A DNA stretch of 64,000 nucleotides from Diplonema japonicum (lineage: Eukaryota > Euglenozoa > Diplonemea > Diplonemida > Diplonemidae): assembly GCA_964019335.1 (NCBI GenBank), contig OZ025744.1, positions 62,001-126,000 of the forward strand, written 5' to 3'. The position numbers were made by a program, and so were the translations under genes. Under the pieces are notes generated by a model. That model was not told the DNA's origin, searched no databases, and saw only the letters and a program-made list of their open reading frames with translations. Within the stretch, counting starts at the first letter, position 1; each line of letters starts with the position of its first letter. This document shows positions 1 to 9,441 of this stretch, piece after piece.

Positions 1-350
1 CTTTAGGGTGTGATACGTCATTCACGATAGTCATGCTGGTGTTCTGAAGCTTCAAAGCAAGGTCTTGCCCGGCCTCCACACACCTTGATTGGAAGATTAG
101 ATGATCCAGCCCGTCATTACACCTGCTGTTGGACATTAGGTAGTACTCGCTATGCGTGTTTGGGCATTCTCCTTGCCACCATGCCGACACAGCCAAGCCT
201 ACCAACAGGCCAATGTGCATGGGTTATGGTTTGCACCCACCCACCCCTCTGCCCACCACGCCTGCAATGCTACGTATATTTTGTAAAAGAGAGATAAAAA
301 AAAAGAAATAACTGTGAAAAAAGAAAATAGTACTGAGATGGGGTTTCTAG
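1..350. other. Intergenic, 3' flank of the WD40 gene
   Basis: No credible gene is seen here on either strand. The stretch lies downstream of the stop codon of the minus-strand WD40 gene and presumably holds its 3' untranslated region. A 70-codon plus-strand open frame (85-297) has no recognisable composition or domain and was not accepted. Confidence 0.5.
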
Positions 351-3300
351 TTAACTAACCAGCCAGCTTTTAGAATACGGCTTCCCGTTCAGCTTCCGGA
401 CTGCCATGCCGTCTCCTGAGGCATTCCACCCACTCCATGTGGGGCTGTACTCAGAGGCTTCGAATTTAGCACGTTTCGGATAGTTCGTCTTGCCTCTGAC
501 CACTTTGATCTGCGGGAGAAGTACACCTTGCCGTTTGTTTGTGTGAAGAATTTTCATGGGGGAAGACTGCCGGATCCAACACTTGGTACGGGTTCGTATG
601 TCAGGGCAAATACCGTGCGACATGATTTCGCCTGAGAGTGGTGTGCACTGGGTGAAGGTTTGCTGCGGCTTAGGCCGCCTGACGAGACGCTGCGAGACCA
701 CTGCTTTGCGGCTAGTTTTCTGGATGTACTTCGACCACTTGAACCCGTCTGTTATGATCTCCTTCATGCTGCTAGGTAGAGCTTCCATAGAAGGTGATGT
801 TGGCGGTAGTACGTTCTCACGTTGGTAGTCTTCTTCAGGTCGCTGTTGTTGTCGGGGACGAAAAGCCACCGCTGCAGGAGGCGCTTTTGCTAACAAGTGG
901 GTTTGGAAAAACCTAAACTTCATGCGCTTTTTCACCTTCGCTGCAAGAGGCGTTGTCGAGGGTTCGCTGTCCTGCAGCTCTGTGTCACTGCAGGACTCCT
1001 CTTCATTTTCGACTTCTGCTTCTTCTTCTTCTGTCTCAGCCTCCTCTACTTCCTCCTTCTTGATCACGTTTTTTTCTTCCTTCTTCAGCAGCAACATGAT
1101 CTGCTTCCCTGTCTTGTAAAAGACTTCGTACTGCTGCACCATTTTCGAAAAGTTGTATCCTTTGTCTACAACTTCGCCTTCGTTGGGCTTTGCCGCACCT
1201 GATGTGTCTGGCGGCGCTTCTGCGTCCGTCTTCTTTTTCTCAGCAGCGTTGGTCTGCAGCACTTGGTACAGGCTCACCCCGTCCTCCTCCTCTTCTTCTT
1301 CGTCGGACGCCCCTTCTTTTGCAAGGATGGAGCTCTTGTTGATCATCTTGAATGATGAGAATCTTCGAGACATGCCCATCTCCCGCATCTGTGCTGCAGG
1401 GTTGATGGGCCATGGGACGTCGTTGTAAAGATTGTGCTTCGTCGTGTCCAGCTGGTAAAGCCCGGGGAGCTGTGACTTGGCTAGTGACGTGACGCGTTCG
1501 CCCCACATGGTCCACAGCACCACGTAACAATCCCTCCCTGCCGTCATCACGCACACAGGACTGTCCACTATCTGAAGCGCTGTCACCCCCTCTTCGTGCG
1601 CCTTCCATGTGTGCAGTAATTTTGCCGACGTGCAAGGCATGGACCCTGCCGACGGGCGGCGCAGCCCTCGCATTCCTACATCCGGCGTCATCGCCCCGTG
1701 CCGACCACCACTGCCCACATGTGTCTCGATCCCTTCCTTGATGCTGTACAGGTTGATGATACCCAAATCGTCCGCCGTGTACAGCAACGCAAGCTCGGAG
1801 TGAAATGCCATCAACACTACGCTAGGTGTGTACCTAGTGCTGGTGCTGTGGTTGTTCACCCACCGCGACATGCAGGTGTACGGGTGCGCCACGTTGGGTC
1901 CTGAGAGGGTCCATGTGTGGAGACCGCCACTGCAGTCGGAAACAGCAAAGCACGGATACGGCTTCAGAGGTATGACACATGTCACCTCCGATGTGAGCGG
2001 GCTGCTTGTACATTCAGCAAGCTTGCGCCATTGCGAGGCGATGCCGTTGACTGTAGGATTCGTGTCCCAGACGGAGACGATGTTCTGCCCTTCACCGAAG
2101 AGGATGACGCCCATCTCGGGGTAGAGACAGAGAGACTTGGCGCTCATGCGGGTGGCACGTCCGCCTGTGGTGAGGAAGGGACCCACATTGAAGATGCCTT
2201 CGATGTGTGACACCACCGTGGTCACACCATCGGTTGTGAGGCAGAAGATAAAGGGCGTGCCAGGTACCATTGCAATATGCGTGATTTCGCAGCTGGAGGG
2301 GAGCACTGTCTGCGAGATAGTGTTTCCTGTAGACGTGTTGATGGCAGCCAACCGCCCGTCGAAGCACCCCATGTAGCACTTGCTGTCCTCCTGCGTGACG
2401 TGCAACACTCTGATGTCGTCTGTGAAGAGCTCGTCAAAGGTCAGCAGTATCCTGCCTGTCACAATGTCCCACACCCGGAGCTCTCGTCTTGACGCAGTGA
2501 GAAAGGACTTCAGGGAGGGTATGTACTGCGCAGTGGAAATGGGGAAGTCGGTGGCTGTCTTGGGATCCAGAGACTTGCCCTGCATGTTGTACTGAAACAC
2601 ATAAATACGCCTCCCAGAGGAGGTGATGATCTGCTTCGTGCCGGCATGGAAGGTCATCGACGTCCACTTCTTCGTCTTAATCTCCGACTTGGAAGCACCC
2701 GGCTCGCACAGCAAGGTCTGAACACACCGTAAAGTCCTGCAGTCCCACACCTTCAGCATACCGGCCTCGTCCAGAGACAGGCATTGCGGCGTGCTTGGGA
2801 CCTGAACAATCCCCACAATTCGGTAAGAATGCGGTTTCGACCCATCGCGCAGGATGAAGGGCTTGGAGTTCGGAACGTTGATGGCCCATGCAAGAGGGGT
2901 GTACTCATGACCGCACGACACAAGAAGGTTGTACTGGTGGCAGTAAATCATTCCGGTGACGCCGCGTTTATGTCCAGACAGAGTTTTCAGCGTTTTGTGT
3001 GTTTTTAATGACAGGCACTTGATGGTCGCATCGAGGCTGCACGTCACCACGTCACCAGCGTAAGGGAGAAACAGAACACCAGTAATGGCGTCTCTATGCG
3101 GGGTGCACATTGCGATTACAACGGGTTCAGAGACTTCCTTGTACTGTGTTTTGGTGGCGAAGATGTCCCAGACTTGAAGTTCGCCGTTGCGACAGCCGAC
3201 GTAAAGGTGGCGGGTCTTGTGGTTCCACACAAGCTTCGTCGCGGTTACAGCGCATTTCCGTTTGGTTCTAACCTGTGCGGTCTTGGATTCGTAGACCCTT

Positions 3301-4145
3301 ACGAAGGTGTCGGCGGTGGCAGTGATGAACAGGTCCTCTTTTTCTATAACGAGGAAATCAACCAGCGCGCCTTGCTTCGGCGAGATTGCGTGGCTCTTGA
3401 GGACATGAAAGCTCACATCGTCCAGGATCTTAATGCTGTCAACATCCTTATTCCTGATGTGCGTCCGCAGGGTAGAAGTCGCAACGTTGTGCGACATCGT
3501 CTGTATTCTGCTTAGCGAAGCGCTGGATTCCTTGTGAATGAGAACGTAAGGCCTGATATCGTCTTGAGATATAGTACCTGCCCTGCCCTTCATGACAGAG
3601 TCGAAGAGGTATGCAAGGAAGATTTCCCATGTGATGCGGTTGGTCTTGTTGTGGTCTATGGCACGGAAGAGCTTCCACAGGCAGAATTCAACGTCGGATT
3701 GGACTGTGAAGTTATCAGCGGTGATCTTGTCGGTGCCCTGCCCTGTGAGGTCCCAGCGTGTTTTCATGTTGGCTTCCCAACGGTTTACCTCTTCTCTTAA
3801 AATGGTCCCTTCTGGGGACTTTAAGAATTCTTCGTCTGAAGTGTTTGAGTACAGGTCTAGACGGAGTTTGTACCTTTCTGCCTCTGTCTGTGCGTGTTCT
3901 CTTGACCTTGTGCCAGGTGGGCTTTTGGTCGTGGAGGTGCCCCTTATGAAGTCCGACACAAGCATCACGAACGAGTACACTGCCAGGCTGCCGACGAAGA
4001 AAAGTTGTAGCTTGCCGATGTGCACCTCTAATTTTTGCATCAGGGCGATGGCGTACTGTCTGGATGTGACGTGCCAGTTGCCCACCTCTTCTTCCTTCGG
4101 TATGCCCTTATCCTCTTCGCTTTCGCTGTCATTGTCGCCACTCAT
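351..4145 (-). CDS. WD40-repeat protein with EF-hand-like region and N-terminal membrane segment
   Basis: A 1264-residue protein of unknown function. Residues about 45-65 form a hydrophobic segment (LQLFFVGSLAVYSFVMLVSDF), probably a membrane anchor. Residues about 110-200 contain EF-hand-like helices (AIDHNKTNRITWEIFLAYL). From about 250 to 950 there are many WD40 units ending in VWD-like or LWT-like blades (for example LQVWDIFA, LKVWDCRT, LRVWDIVT, VVLWTMWG), enough for two beta-propellers. The C-terminal third is acidic and Lys/Glu-rich, then basic. EF-hand plus double WD40 resembles the WDR49/WDR64 group, many members of which are ciliary; that comparison is from memory. The ATG is preceded on the coding strand by an A-rich leader, as in most neighbours. 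Existence is certain, role is not. Confidence 0.85.
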   Translation of the reverse strand: MSGDNDSESEEDKGIPKEEEVGNWHVTSRQYAIALMQKLEVHIGKLQLFFVGSLAVYSFVMLVSDFIRGTSTTKSPPGTRSREHAQTEAERYKLRLDLYSNTSDEEFLKSPEGTILREEVNRWEANMKTRWDLTGQGTDKITADNFTVQSDVEFCLWKLFRAIDHNKTNRITWEIFLAYLFDSVMKGRAGTISQDDIRPYVLIHKESSASLSRIQTMSHNVATSTLRTHIRNKDVDSIKILDDVSFHVLKSHAISPKQGALVDFLVIEKEDLFITATADTFVRVYESKTAQVRTKRKCAVTATKLVWNHKTRHLYVGCRNGELQVWDIFATKTQYKEVSEPVVIAMCTPHRDAITGVLFLPYAGDVVTCSLDATIKCLSLKTHKTLKTLSGHKRGVTGMIYCHQYNLLVSCGHEYTPLAWAINVPNSKPFILRDGSKPHSYRIVGIVQVPSTPQCLSLDEAGMLKVWDCRTLRCVQTLLCEPGASKSEIKTKKWTSMTFHAGTKQIITSSGRRIYVFQYNMQGKSLDPKTATDFPISTAQYIPSLKSFLTASRRELRVWDIVTGRILLTFDELFTDDIRVLHVTQEDSKCYMGCFDGRLAAINTSTGNTISQTVLPSSCEITHIAMVPGTPFIFCLTTDGVTTVVSHIEGIFNVGPFLTTGGRATRMSAKSLCLYPEMGVILFGEGQNIVSVWDTNPTVNGIASQWRKLAECTSSPLTSEVTCVIPLKPYPCFAVSDCSGGLHTWTLSGPNVAHPYTCMSRWVNNHSTSTRYTPSVVLMAFHSELALLYTADDLGIINLYSIKEGIETHVGSGGRHGAMTPDVGMRGLRRPSAGSMPCTSAKLLHTWKAHEEGVTALQIVDSPVCVMTAGRDCYVVLWTMWGERVTSLAKSQLPGLYQLDTTKHNLYNDVPWPINPAAQMREMGMSRRFSSFKMINKSSILAKEGASDEEEEEEDGVSLYQVLQTNAAEKKKTDAEAPPDTSGAAKPNEGEVVDKGYNFSKMVQQYEVFYKTGKQIMLLLKKEEKNVIKKEEVEEAETEEEEAEVENEEESCSDTELQDSEPSTTPLAAKVKKRMKFRFFQTHLLAKAPPAAVAFRPRQQQRPEEDYQRENVLPPTSPSMEALPSSMKEIITDGFKWSKYIQKTSRKAVVSQRLVRRPKPQQTFTQCTPLSGEIMSHGICPDIRTRTKCWIRQSSPMKILHTNKRQGVLLPQIKVVRGKTNYPKRAKFEASEYSPTWSGWNASGDGMAVRKLNGKPYSKSWLVS

Positions 4146-4260
4146 ATATGGTTTTTTCTTCTTCTTTTTTTTTTTTTTTTTTTCCCTTGTAGACCTAGGT
4201 TAAGAATACAGGTAATTCATGCCTTAAGAATATGAAAAAAAATAGTTAAAAAAGCGGTTT

Positions 4261-4293
<33 letters not shown>

Positions 4294-4538
4294 TGTAAAT
4301 CGTATTTTTTTTCTTTTTTTTATAGAGACAGTCTTTAAAAAAAAAAAAGAGAGGAACAAAATGTGAGAGGGTTTTTTTTTTTTCCCTTTTTCTTTCCCCC
4401 TCCTTTTGTTTTCCCTAAGGAAAAAGAAAAGGAGATTTGGAAAGAAAAAAAAATGAGAGATTTTGTAAAGAAAAATAATTCTATAAAGAACTTCTAGAAT
4501 GGGGGGGGGGGGGGGATCGAAAGTTTTTGAAAAATTCT
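4146..4538. other. Intergenic homopolymer-rich leader region
   Basis: This holds the upstream region of the WD40 gene. On the coding strand a purine (A) leader abuts the ATG. Further away are an A/T tract of about 29 nt near 4262-4290 and a G run at 4501-4515. No gene is seen. Confidence 0.5.
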
Positions 4539-5569
4539 TTTATTTCACAGTTTATTTCCCTCGGCCTAAATTCTCAAAGAGCGGGGAACGTAAGTAGAGT
4601 TTTTCCCCCCCGGGCAAATAAACTAACATAATTCTTCCAGCTCTTTTTTTTATCAAAGATGCCAAAAAGCAAGAAGGTCAAGCGCATGGAAGAGATCTAT
4701 TGAGTCAAACACATATAAGAACCCTTCCTATGAAAAAGCGTGGACTGCGATGCTCGAGTCAGAGAACATAGCAGGGAAGCCGCGTGAGCAAGATATCGTT
4801 ACCTACTTCCAAAGCAGGAGGGAAGCCGGGCTCAAGGCATCGAGCCTCTGGTGTCTTTACTCCAAATTGAACGCAACCTTCAAAGCCAAGTACAACTGCA
4901 AACTACAAGCTTGGCCTCGCTTGACGTCTTTGTTAAAGTCCTGGGACCGTAACGAAGAGCGTCACGTGGCTGCCACTTTATCAAGTGACGAGGTTCAAGA
5001 TTATATTGAACAAAAAAAAGGGACCGCTAACGCCGCTATCGTTGCTTGCATGTTTAGCGGGGGCATGAGAGCTTGCGAAGTGGTGTCGATGGAAATCAGC
5101 GACATTGTTAAGAATCAAGTTGATGGGAGGTTTATCTGCACCATAGCACGTTCAAAGACGGGTGGGCACACAAAATTCCACATGTCTGGCATTTATGCAT
5201 CAGCAATGGACCAGTACTTGTTGCTACGACCTAAGAAAGAGACCAAGCGTCTGTTCCTTTCGGAGAGAGGAACGCCCATCGGCAAAAACAAGGTATACAA
5301 ACTGGGGTACGATGTGGCATCCGTCATCGGAAAGCCCGCCAATGAGATATCCAAGTTTACGTCGTTTCGACGTTCTGCGGCCACAGCTGCTGCTTGAAAA
5401 CGGCGCATCTATCTCCATGATGAGTAGATAGTTCCCACTCCACCCCTTTTTTTCTTTTCTTTTGCCATTTTTATTTTCATTCTACAAACAAGCGTGATAG
5501 TCCAGCGTATTCCGGAGTCCACGTCCCGCTCTTTGAATTTAGGCCTCGGGAAAATAAACTGTAAATAAA
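4539..5569 (+). mobile_element. Tyrosine-recombinase element bounded by inverted repeats
   Basis: A stretch of about 1.03 kb flanked by imperfect inverted repeats of about 50 bp: left 4539-4589, right 5516-5569. When the right arm is reverse-complemented both arms share CAGTTTATTT, then CCTAAATT, then AAAGAGCGGG in the same order. Between them is the only convincing plus-strand coding region of the window, a damaged tyrosine recombinase. A sequence with intron-like ends (GTAAGT at 4590, CTAAC, then TTCCAG at 4640) lies between the left arm and the first ATG. Known Cryptons lack long terminal inverted repeats and DIRS elements carry a reverse transcriptase, so class assignment is open. A 167-bp foldback repeat abuts it on the right. 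Confidence 0.7.
4659..5431 (+). pseudogene. Tyrosine recombinase, frameshifted and truncated
   Basis: An open frame of 215 codons (4750-5397) carries a helical core-binding domain and most of a phage-integrase-type catalytic domain. Visible catalytic positions are Arg in GMRACEV, Lys in RSKTGG and Arg in TSFRRSAAT, where the usual His two or three residues before the Arg is absent. Similarity extends in other frames at both ends: an ATG at 4659 opens a basic start (MPKSKKVKRMEE) that needs a 1-nt shift near 4695 to join the main frame, and after the stop near 5395 another frame continues with ENGASISMMSR to 5431. The region normally bearing the nucleophilic Tyr is missing, so the enzyme should be inactive. 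Only gene-like frame on the plus strand, hence foreign to the cluster. Confidence 0.75.
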
Positions 5570-5575
5570 ACGCCG

Positions 5576-5742
5576 TATTCCGGGGTAAAGTAGGGTTTAC
5601 CTTTTCCCTCGACAGATTGTCCTGGCTTCTCGGAACCAATTTTTACCGAGCGAAGCGAGGTAAAAATTATGTCCTCGGGAGCCACAATCTGTCTCGGGGA
5701 AATAAACCCTACTTTATTGCCCCGGAATAAATAGTTATTTTT
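5576..5742. repeat. Foldback (hairpin) repeat ending in AATAAATAGTTATTTTT
   Basis: An imperfect palindrome: the left arm (TATTCCGGGG, then AAAGTAGGGTTTA, then GACAGATTGT) pairs with the right arm (ACAATCTGTC, then TAAACCCTACTTT, then CCCCGGAATA) around a centre GAGCGAAGCGAGG. The right terminus, AATAAATAGTTATTTTT (5726-5742), recurs at the end of the two 577-bp elements (12167-12183 and 63716-63732) and nearly at 11123. It ends one base before the stop codon of the minus-strand LRR gene, so it occupies that gene's 3' flank. Confidence 0.8.
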
Positions 5743-5743
5743 T

Positions 5744-7474
5744 TCACGCCAAAGTGTTCGGGGCCAACCTTCCCAACGGGGTTCTTTTGACCTTCTTTTT
5801 CAGAGTATGACTTGCGTCCTGCTTCTGTGCGACCCCATCCTGCTCTTTGCGCAACACACCCCCACCCTCAGTTGCTAACCAGTCCGCCAGCGCCCAAGAT
5901 ATCCCCCTCGTAATCGGGTTGGCAAACTTCCCATCATAAGCGAAGGGGGGAACGGGGAAAAAACAGTAGTCGGTGCCGAGAAGAGGGGGCTGGTGGTTCA
6001 AAGTAACGGGTGGAAGAGGGGACCTGCAAGGTTTGTTTCGTGACAGGATGCGCATGATGACGGTACGGGAGGCGGCGGGGACCTTGTTGGAGCAAGGGGG
6101 GCTGGTGCTCTGCCCGCCGAAACTGAAGGCCCGCAGGGTGTAGTTGTCTGTGAGACAGTTGGAAATGTATCTCACAACATGCGCAGGAATCTCATTATCC
6201 GTCAGGGTCAGCCTTGAAAGACTAGTGTTCCCGCGCAGTGCAGTGCCCCAGGCGTAGCCGCCCATTTCTGATGAAAAGTTGGAACCAAAATCCAGTGAGG
6301 TCATGGTGGTGCTCTCCCCCACAACATCTGCTAACCCAACGCTGCCCTTCTCGCCTATCCCGCACTGGTTCAGATTGAGCATCGTTAGGCCTGACCTCTT
6401 CAGTGATTTCGCGAGTTCCATTGCACCGCTCATTCCTATGGGGTTGTCCTTTAGAACGACTGTCTTGACCCCGGCTATTGTCGAAATCAGTTGCGCCACT
6501 GCTGTTACCCCCTTGTCGGTCATGCCCACCTTTTCCAAGCTTAAAGATTCTATTTTGCATTCTCGTTTCGTGTTTAGAATCGCTTCGCACATTTGCACAA
6601 CACCGTTGTTGCCGATGTCCGGGTTGAACCCGAGGTTCAGGTCGCGTATACCGGAGAACGCGACTCCATGGAGGGAGCTGCGGAGGACATCTGCCGTCAG
6701 CATGGTGTTCTGAAGCTCGAGCTGATGGAGCTTTTGAGACATTACAATCGAGCTTGAAAGGTGCCCCAACATGGTAAACGCGTTCCCTTTGAAATTGAGC
6801 TCTCTTAAGGGTGAGAGGGGATCGCGGAGAACGTCTGCAAGGCAATGCAACCCGTTGTTGGTCAGACCGACCTCACGAAGACCAAGCGAGGTAAGGGATG
6901 TGTTGAATGGAAGGGCATAATGGGTTAAAGCAGCAGCCCCATGGTCCTGTAATGGGTTCCCTCCAAGGTGGAGTTGAACCAGGTTTGTGTTGTGAGGGCC
7001 AAGGCCCTTTGACAGATGGTGTATACCTACCGAGGTGATGTGATTGTCACCAAGCTTTAAACGTGACAGTGGGGGGTTGGAACGGAGCACCTCTCCGATG
7101 GCAATGCAGGAGTTGTCGTTTAAGCCGCATGCGAAGAGCTCCATTACTGAAACACCCTTCAGCATGGTTTTTCTGAAGAGGCTGTCCGTCCCCGTGCATC
7201 CCGGTTTGTTATAGGAGAGGACGAATTCTGCGTACACGTCGAGCCGTCCCCATGCCTTTATCATGCCTACTATCGATTTGAACATTCCCTCGCCCATGCC
7301 GAGGTGCGACAGCATCAGCTTCCCGAAGGGTCGCCCCTTTGCCTTGCTCGTCTTCAGGTCGCTGACCACTCGCTGGCTCACCGCGGTCCCCGTCAGCCTG
7401 CACTGCTTCACGTAAATAGCTATCATCTCGTCGATACAGGTCTCAAGGTGTGGCCGTTGTAGGGCGTCTGTCAT
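5744..7474 (-). CDS. Leucine-rich-repeat (RNI-type) protein
   Basis: A 576-residue protein. Residues about 110-450 are a run of about 11 LRRs of the ribonuclease-inhibitor type (units such as LSRLKLGDNHITSVGIHHLSK, LVQLHLGGNPLQDHGAAAL, LTSLGLREVGLTNNGL, VKTVVLKDNPIGMSGAMEL). No NACHT, kinase or signal sequence is seen, so it is likely an intracellular scaffold. The last 120 residues are low in LRR character and end basic. The ATG follows an A-run (A about 18, G, AAA) on the coding strand. Farther upstream a pyrimidine tract with CCCGAAG (about 7530-7550) would suit a trans-splice acceptor. A foldback repeat begins one base after the stop codon. Confidence 0.85.
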   Translation of the reverse strand: MTDALQRPHLETCIDEMIAIYVKQCRLTGTAVSQRVVSDLKTSKAKGRPFGKLMLSHLGMGEGMFKSIVGMIKAWGRLDVYAEFVLSYNKPGCTGTDSLFRKTMLKGVSVMELFACGLNDNSCIAIGEVLRSNPPLSRLKLGDNHITSVGIHHLSKGLGPHNTNLVQLHLGGNPLQDHGAAALTHYALPFNTSLTSLGLREVGLTNNGLHCLADVLRDPLSPLRELNFKGNAFTMLGHLSSSIVMSQKLHQLELQNTMLTADVLRSSLHGVAFSGIRDLNLGFNPDIGNNGVVQMCEAILNTKRECKIESLSLEKVGMTDKGVTAVAQLISTIAGVKTVVLKDNPIGMSGAMELAKSLKRSGLTMLNLNQCGIGEKGSVGLADVVGESTTMTSLDFGSNFSSEMGGYAWGTALRGNTSLSRLTLTDNEIPAHVVRYISNCLTDNYTLRAFSFGGQSTSPPCSNKVPAASRTVIMRILSRNKPCRSPLPPVTLNHQPPLLGTDYCFFPVPPFAYDGKFANPITRGISWALADWLATEGGGVLRKEQDGVAQKQDASHTLKKKVKRTPLGRLAPNTLA

Positions 7475-7571
7475 TTTCTTTTTTTTTTTTTTTTTTTGTT
7501 ATGTCTAAAAACTTTTCTAAAAAAATTTTCTTCGGGAAAGGGGAAAAAAAAAAAAAAAAAACGTTGCAACA

Positions 7572-7604
<33 letters not shown>

Positions 7605-7606
<2 letters not shown>

Positions 7607-8200
7607 TAGAGTCCTAACTCGACCCCTAAGTTTCTGAACCGCTCAAATTCCGCCCCCTAGGTTTCCGAAATGCTCAAAGTCCACCCCCTAAGTCTTCAAA
7701 ACGCTCAAATCCCGCCCCCTAAGTTTCCAAAGTGTTCAAAGTCTCTCAGGTACTCTGCCACTTCTTCATCAAACTAATATATATATATACTAATATATAT
7801 ATAATAAAAAAAAAAAAAAAAAAAAAAAAAAGAAAGCCAGGATTGGTTTTTGTGATAATGATGGGGAAAAGAGCTGTAGGAAATGTTGGGGTGAAAAAAT
7901 GTTGTTGAGCATTTATGAAACATCGGGGGCCCAGGTTGGGCATTTCCGAAACTAAGGGGTCCGGATTTGAACATTTTGAAAACCAAGGGGGTCTACTTTG
8001 AGCATTTATGAAACTAAGGGGACCGAATTCACGCATTTTAAAACTTAGGGGTCGAGTATGAGTTTTTTTGAAGATTTGGGGTACTACACAGAGATTTAAG
8101 AAACCTTGGGGACCGGATCAGAAACTTTTTCCTCCTTAAAGATAGACCTTGAACATTTCTCAAACTAAGGGGGTGGATTTTGAGCATTTCTCGAACTTAG
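7605..8200. repeat. Foldback array of ~32-nt repeats with central AT microsatellite
   Basis: The left arm (7610-7745) has about four units of the type CCCCCTAAGTTTCnnAAnnGCTCAAAnTCCG. The right arm (7910-8190) carries the same unit in inverted orientation (TTTGAGCATTTnTGAAACTAAGGGG) about seven times, more divergent. The centre has a TA microsatellite and an A-run (7775-7835). A single arm with near-identical units is found at 25120-25205. No coding potential. Confidence 0.75.
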
Positions 8201-8337
8201 TTAGAAGTTTTCTCAAAAAAAAAAAAATGAAAGTCAGCGGAAAACAAACAAACAAAAAAAAAAAAGGAACAAATAAAAAATAAAAAAAATATGACCACAC
8301 ACGCGTGTTAATTCCTTTTTTTTTCCCCCCCTCCCCC

Positions 8338-9441
8338 CTACTTCAACATCAACACCATCCTGTAAGAAATGTGGTCCGGAACGAAGACGATTTCTTTCTT
8401 TTCGGCTCTTTCGAAGAGGATCCCGATGTTAACGGCGCCGGGGTTTGTTTGGTTCGCGAGCACCGCGAGTGCAGAGTAGGCCGAAGACCCAACATCGACA
8501 GACGCCTGGGGGTCCCACGTACCCCCTGCATCAGAAGACGTCCAGATCGTCATGTTCTGCCTGGTCACCGAAGCCTGCGTGGGCCCGGACAACATTAAAA
8601 CGTCTAGTCCTTCAGGGGAAAACCCACCAGTGTTAATAGTCGACATTTCACAACCCTCAACCGACTCAGGAACACGCACCTGGTAAGGCGGGAGAAACGT
8701 GTCACCATGGTCGTAAGAAACAGCCTGCAACCGGTGAACTCCAAGAGACCTCGAGTTAACCAACACCGACCCATTGTACAACTCCACAGCTTGACATTCG
8801 TTGGGGTGGTAATGCGGGGAAGTAATAAGCCCTCCAATAGACCATGTTGCTCCGTTGTCGTCCGACACCAGCACATGCCCGGTGCTGTCCTCCCCATCAC
8901 CGTGAATAATGTTGGTGTGGTATGACGGGACTAATATCCTGCCTGTTTTCAACTGGATGCTTGCAGGTGGTCCGGTTCCAACCCATTTCCAAGAAGGGTC
9001 GACGGTGGTGGAAGAGATGTCAGTTGGGTTTGACCAGGTGTCGCCGTTGTTGTCGGACATTATAAGATGGACCTCGCGGTTGTCGCGGCAGAATGGGATT
9101 AGAATACGTCCTGTGTGGATTTGAACAGGGGCGGCGTTTCCAATGGTGTGGCCTGGTTCGGTGTAAAGAGTTTTTATGTTGCCCCATGTCTGGCCGTGGT
9201 CCATGCTTTCTTTGTAGACTAAGGTGGTGGGAGCGTTGTCCGCGCACGATCCCGTTCTCGCCTCGCCGAACGCCAGAAGCTTGCCGTTTGCCAGCTGCAG
9301 CAAATCGGGGATTTTAATACAGTAGTAACCCGCCTCTCCTTTGCTGAACACATTGACCTCCCATGTTGACAATGATATTCGCAGCGCGGTACCGCAGATC
9401 ACAAGACTTAATAGTGTAAGCAAGTGGATGACGATGTTCAT
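8338..9441 (-). CDS. Secreted exo-sialidase-like protein (GH33 fold)
   Basis: A 367-residue protein beginning with a signal peptide (MNIVIHLLTLLSLVICGTA). Asp-box motifs (SxDxGxTW type) are SMDHGQTW, SDNNGDTW, SDDNGATW, SYDHGDTF and SSDAGGTW, the hallmark of six-bladed sialidases. Family catalytic landmarks seem present: NECQAVEL (Glu), SRSLGVHRLQAVSYD, and a Tyr in GSSAYSALA. The N-terminal FRIP motif, whose Arg binds the sialate carboxylate, reads IKIP here. It probably removes terminal sialic acids outside the cell or in the endomembrane system, but the Lys leaves activity in doubt. The start is chosen because the longer upstream frame is only homopolymer translation; the ATG follows an A-rich leader. 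Confidence 0.85.
   Translation of the reverse strand: MNIVIHLLTLLSLVICGTALRISLSTWEVNVFSKGEAGYYCIKIPDLLQLANGKLLAFGEARTGSCADNAPTTLVYKESMDHGQTWGNIKTLYTEPGHTIGNAAPVQIHTGRILIPFCRDNREVHLIMSDNNGDTWSNPTDISSTTVDPSWKWVGTGPPASIQLKTGRILVPSYHTNIIHGDGEDSTGHVLVSDDNGATWSIGGLITSPHYHPNECQAVELYNGSVLVNSRSLGVHRLQAVSYDHGDTFLPPYQVRVPESVEGCEMSTINTGGFSPEGLDVLMLSGPTQASVTRQNMTIWTSSDAGGTWDPQASVDVGSSAYSALAVLANQTNPGAVNIGILFERAEKKEIVFVPDHISYRMVLMLK

Noticed and set aside
85-297. Plus-strand 70-codon open frame
   Set aside because: Isolated, no domain or signal, in the 3' flank of a minus-strand gene; not distinguishable from chance.
7605-8200. CRISPR-like array
   Set aside because: Units are adjacent without unique spacers and occur in both orientations in eukaryotic DNA; it is a foldback minisatellite.
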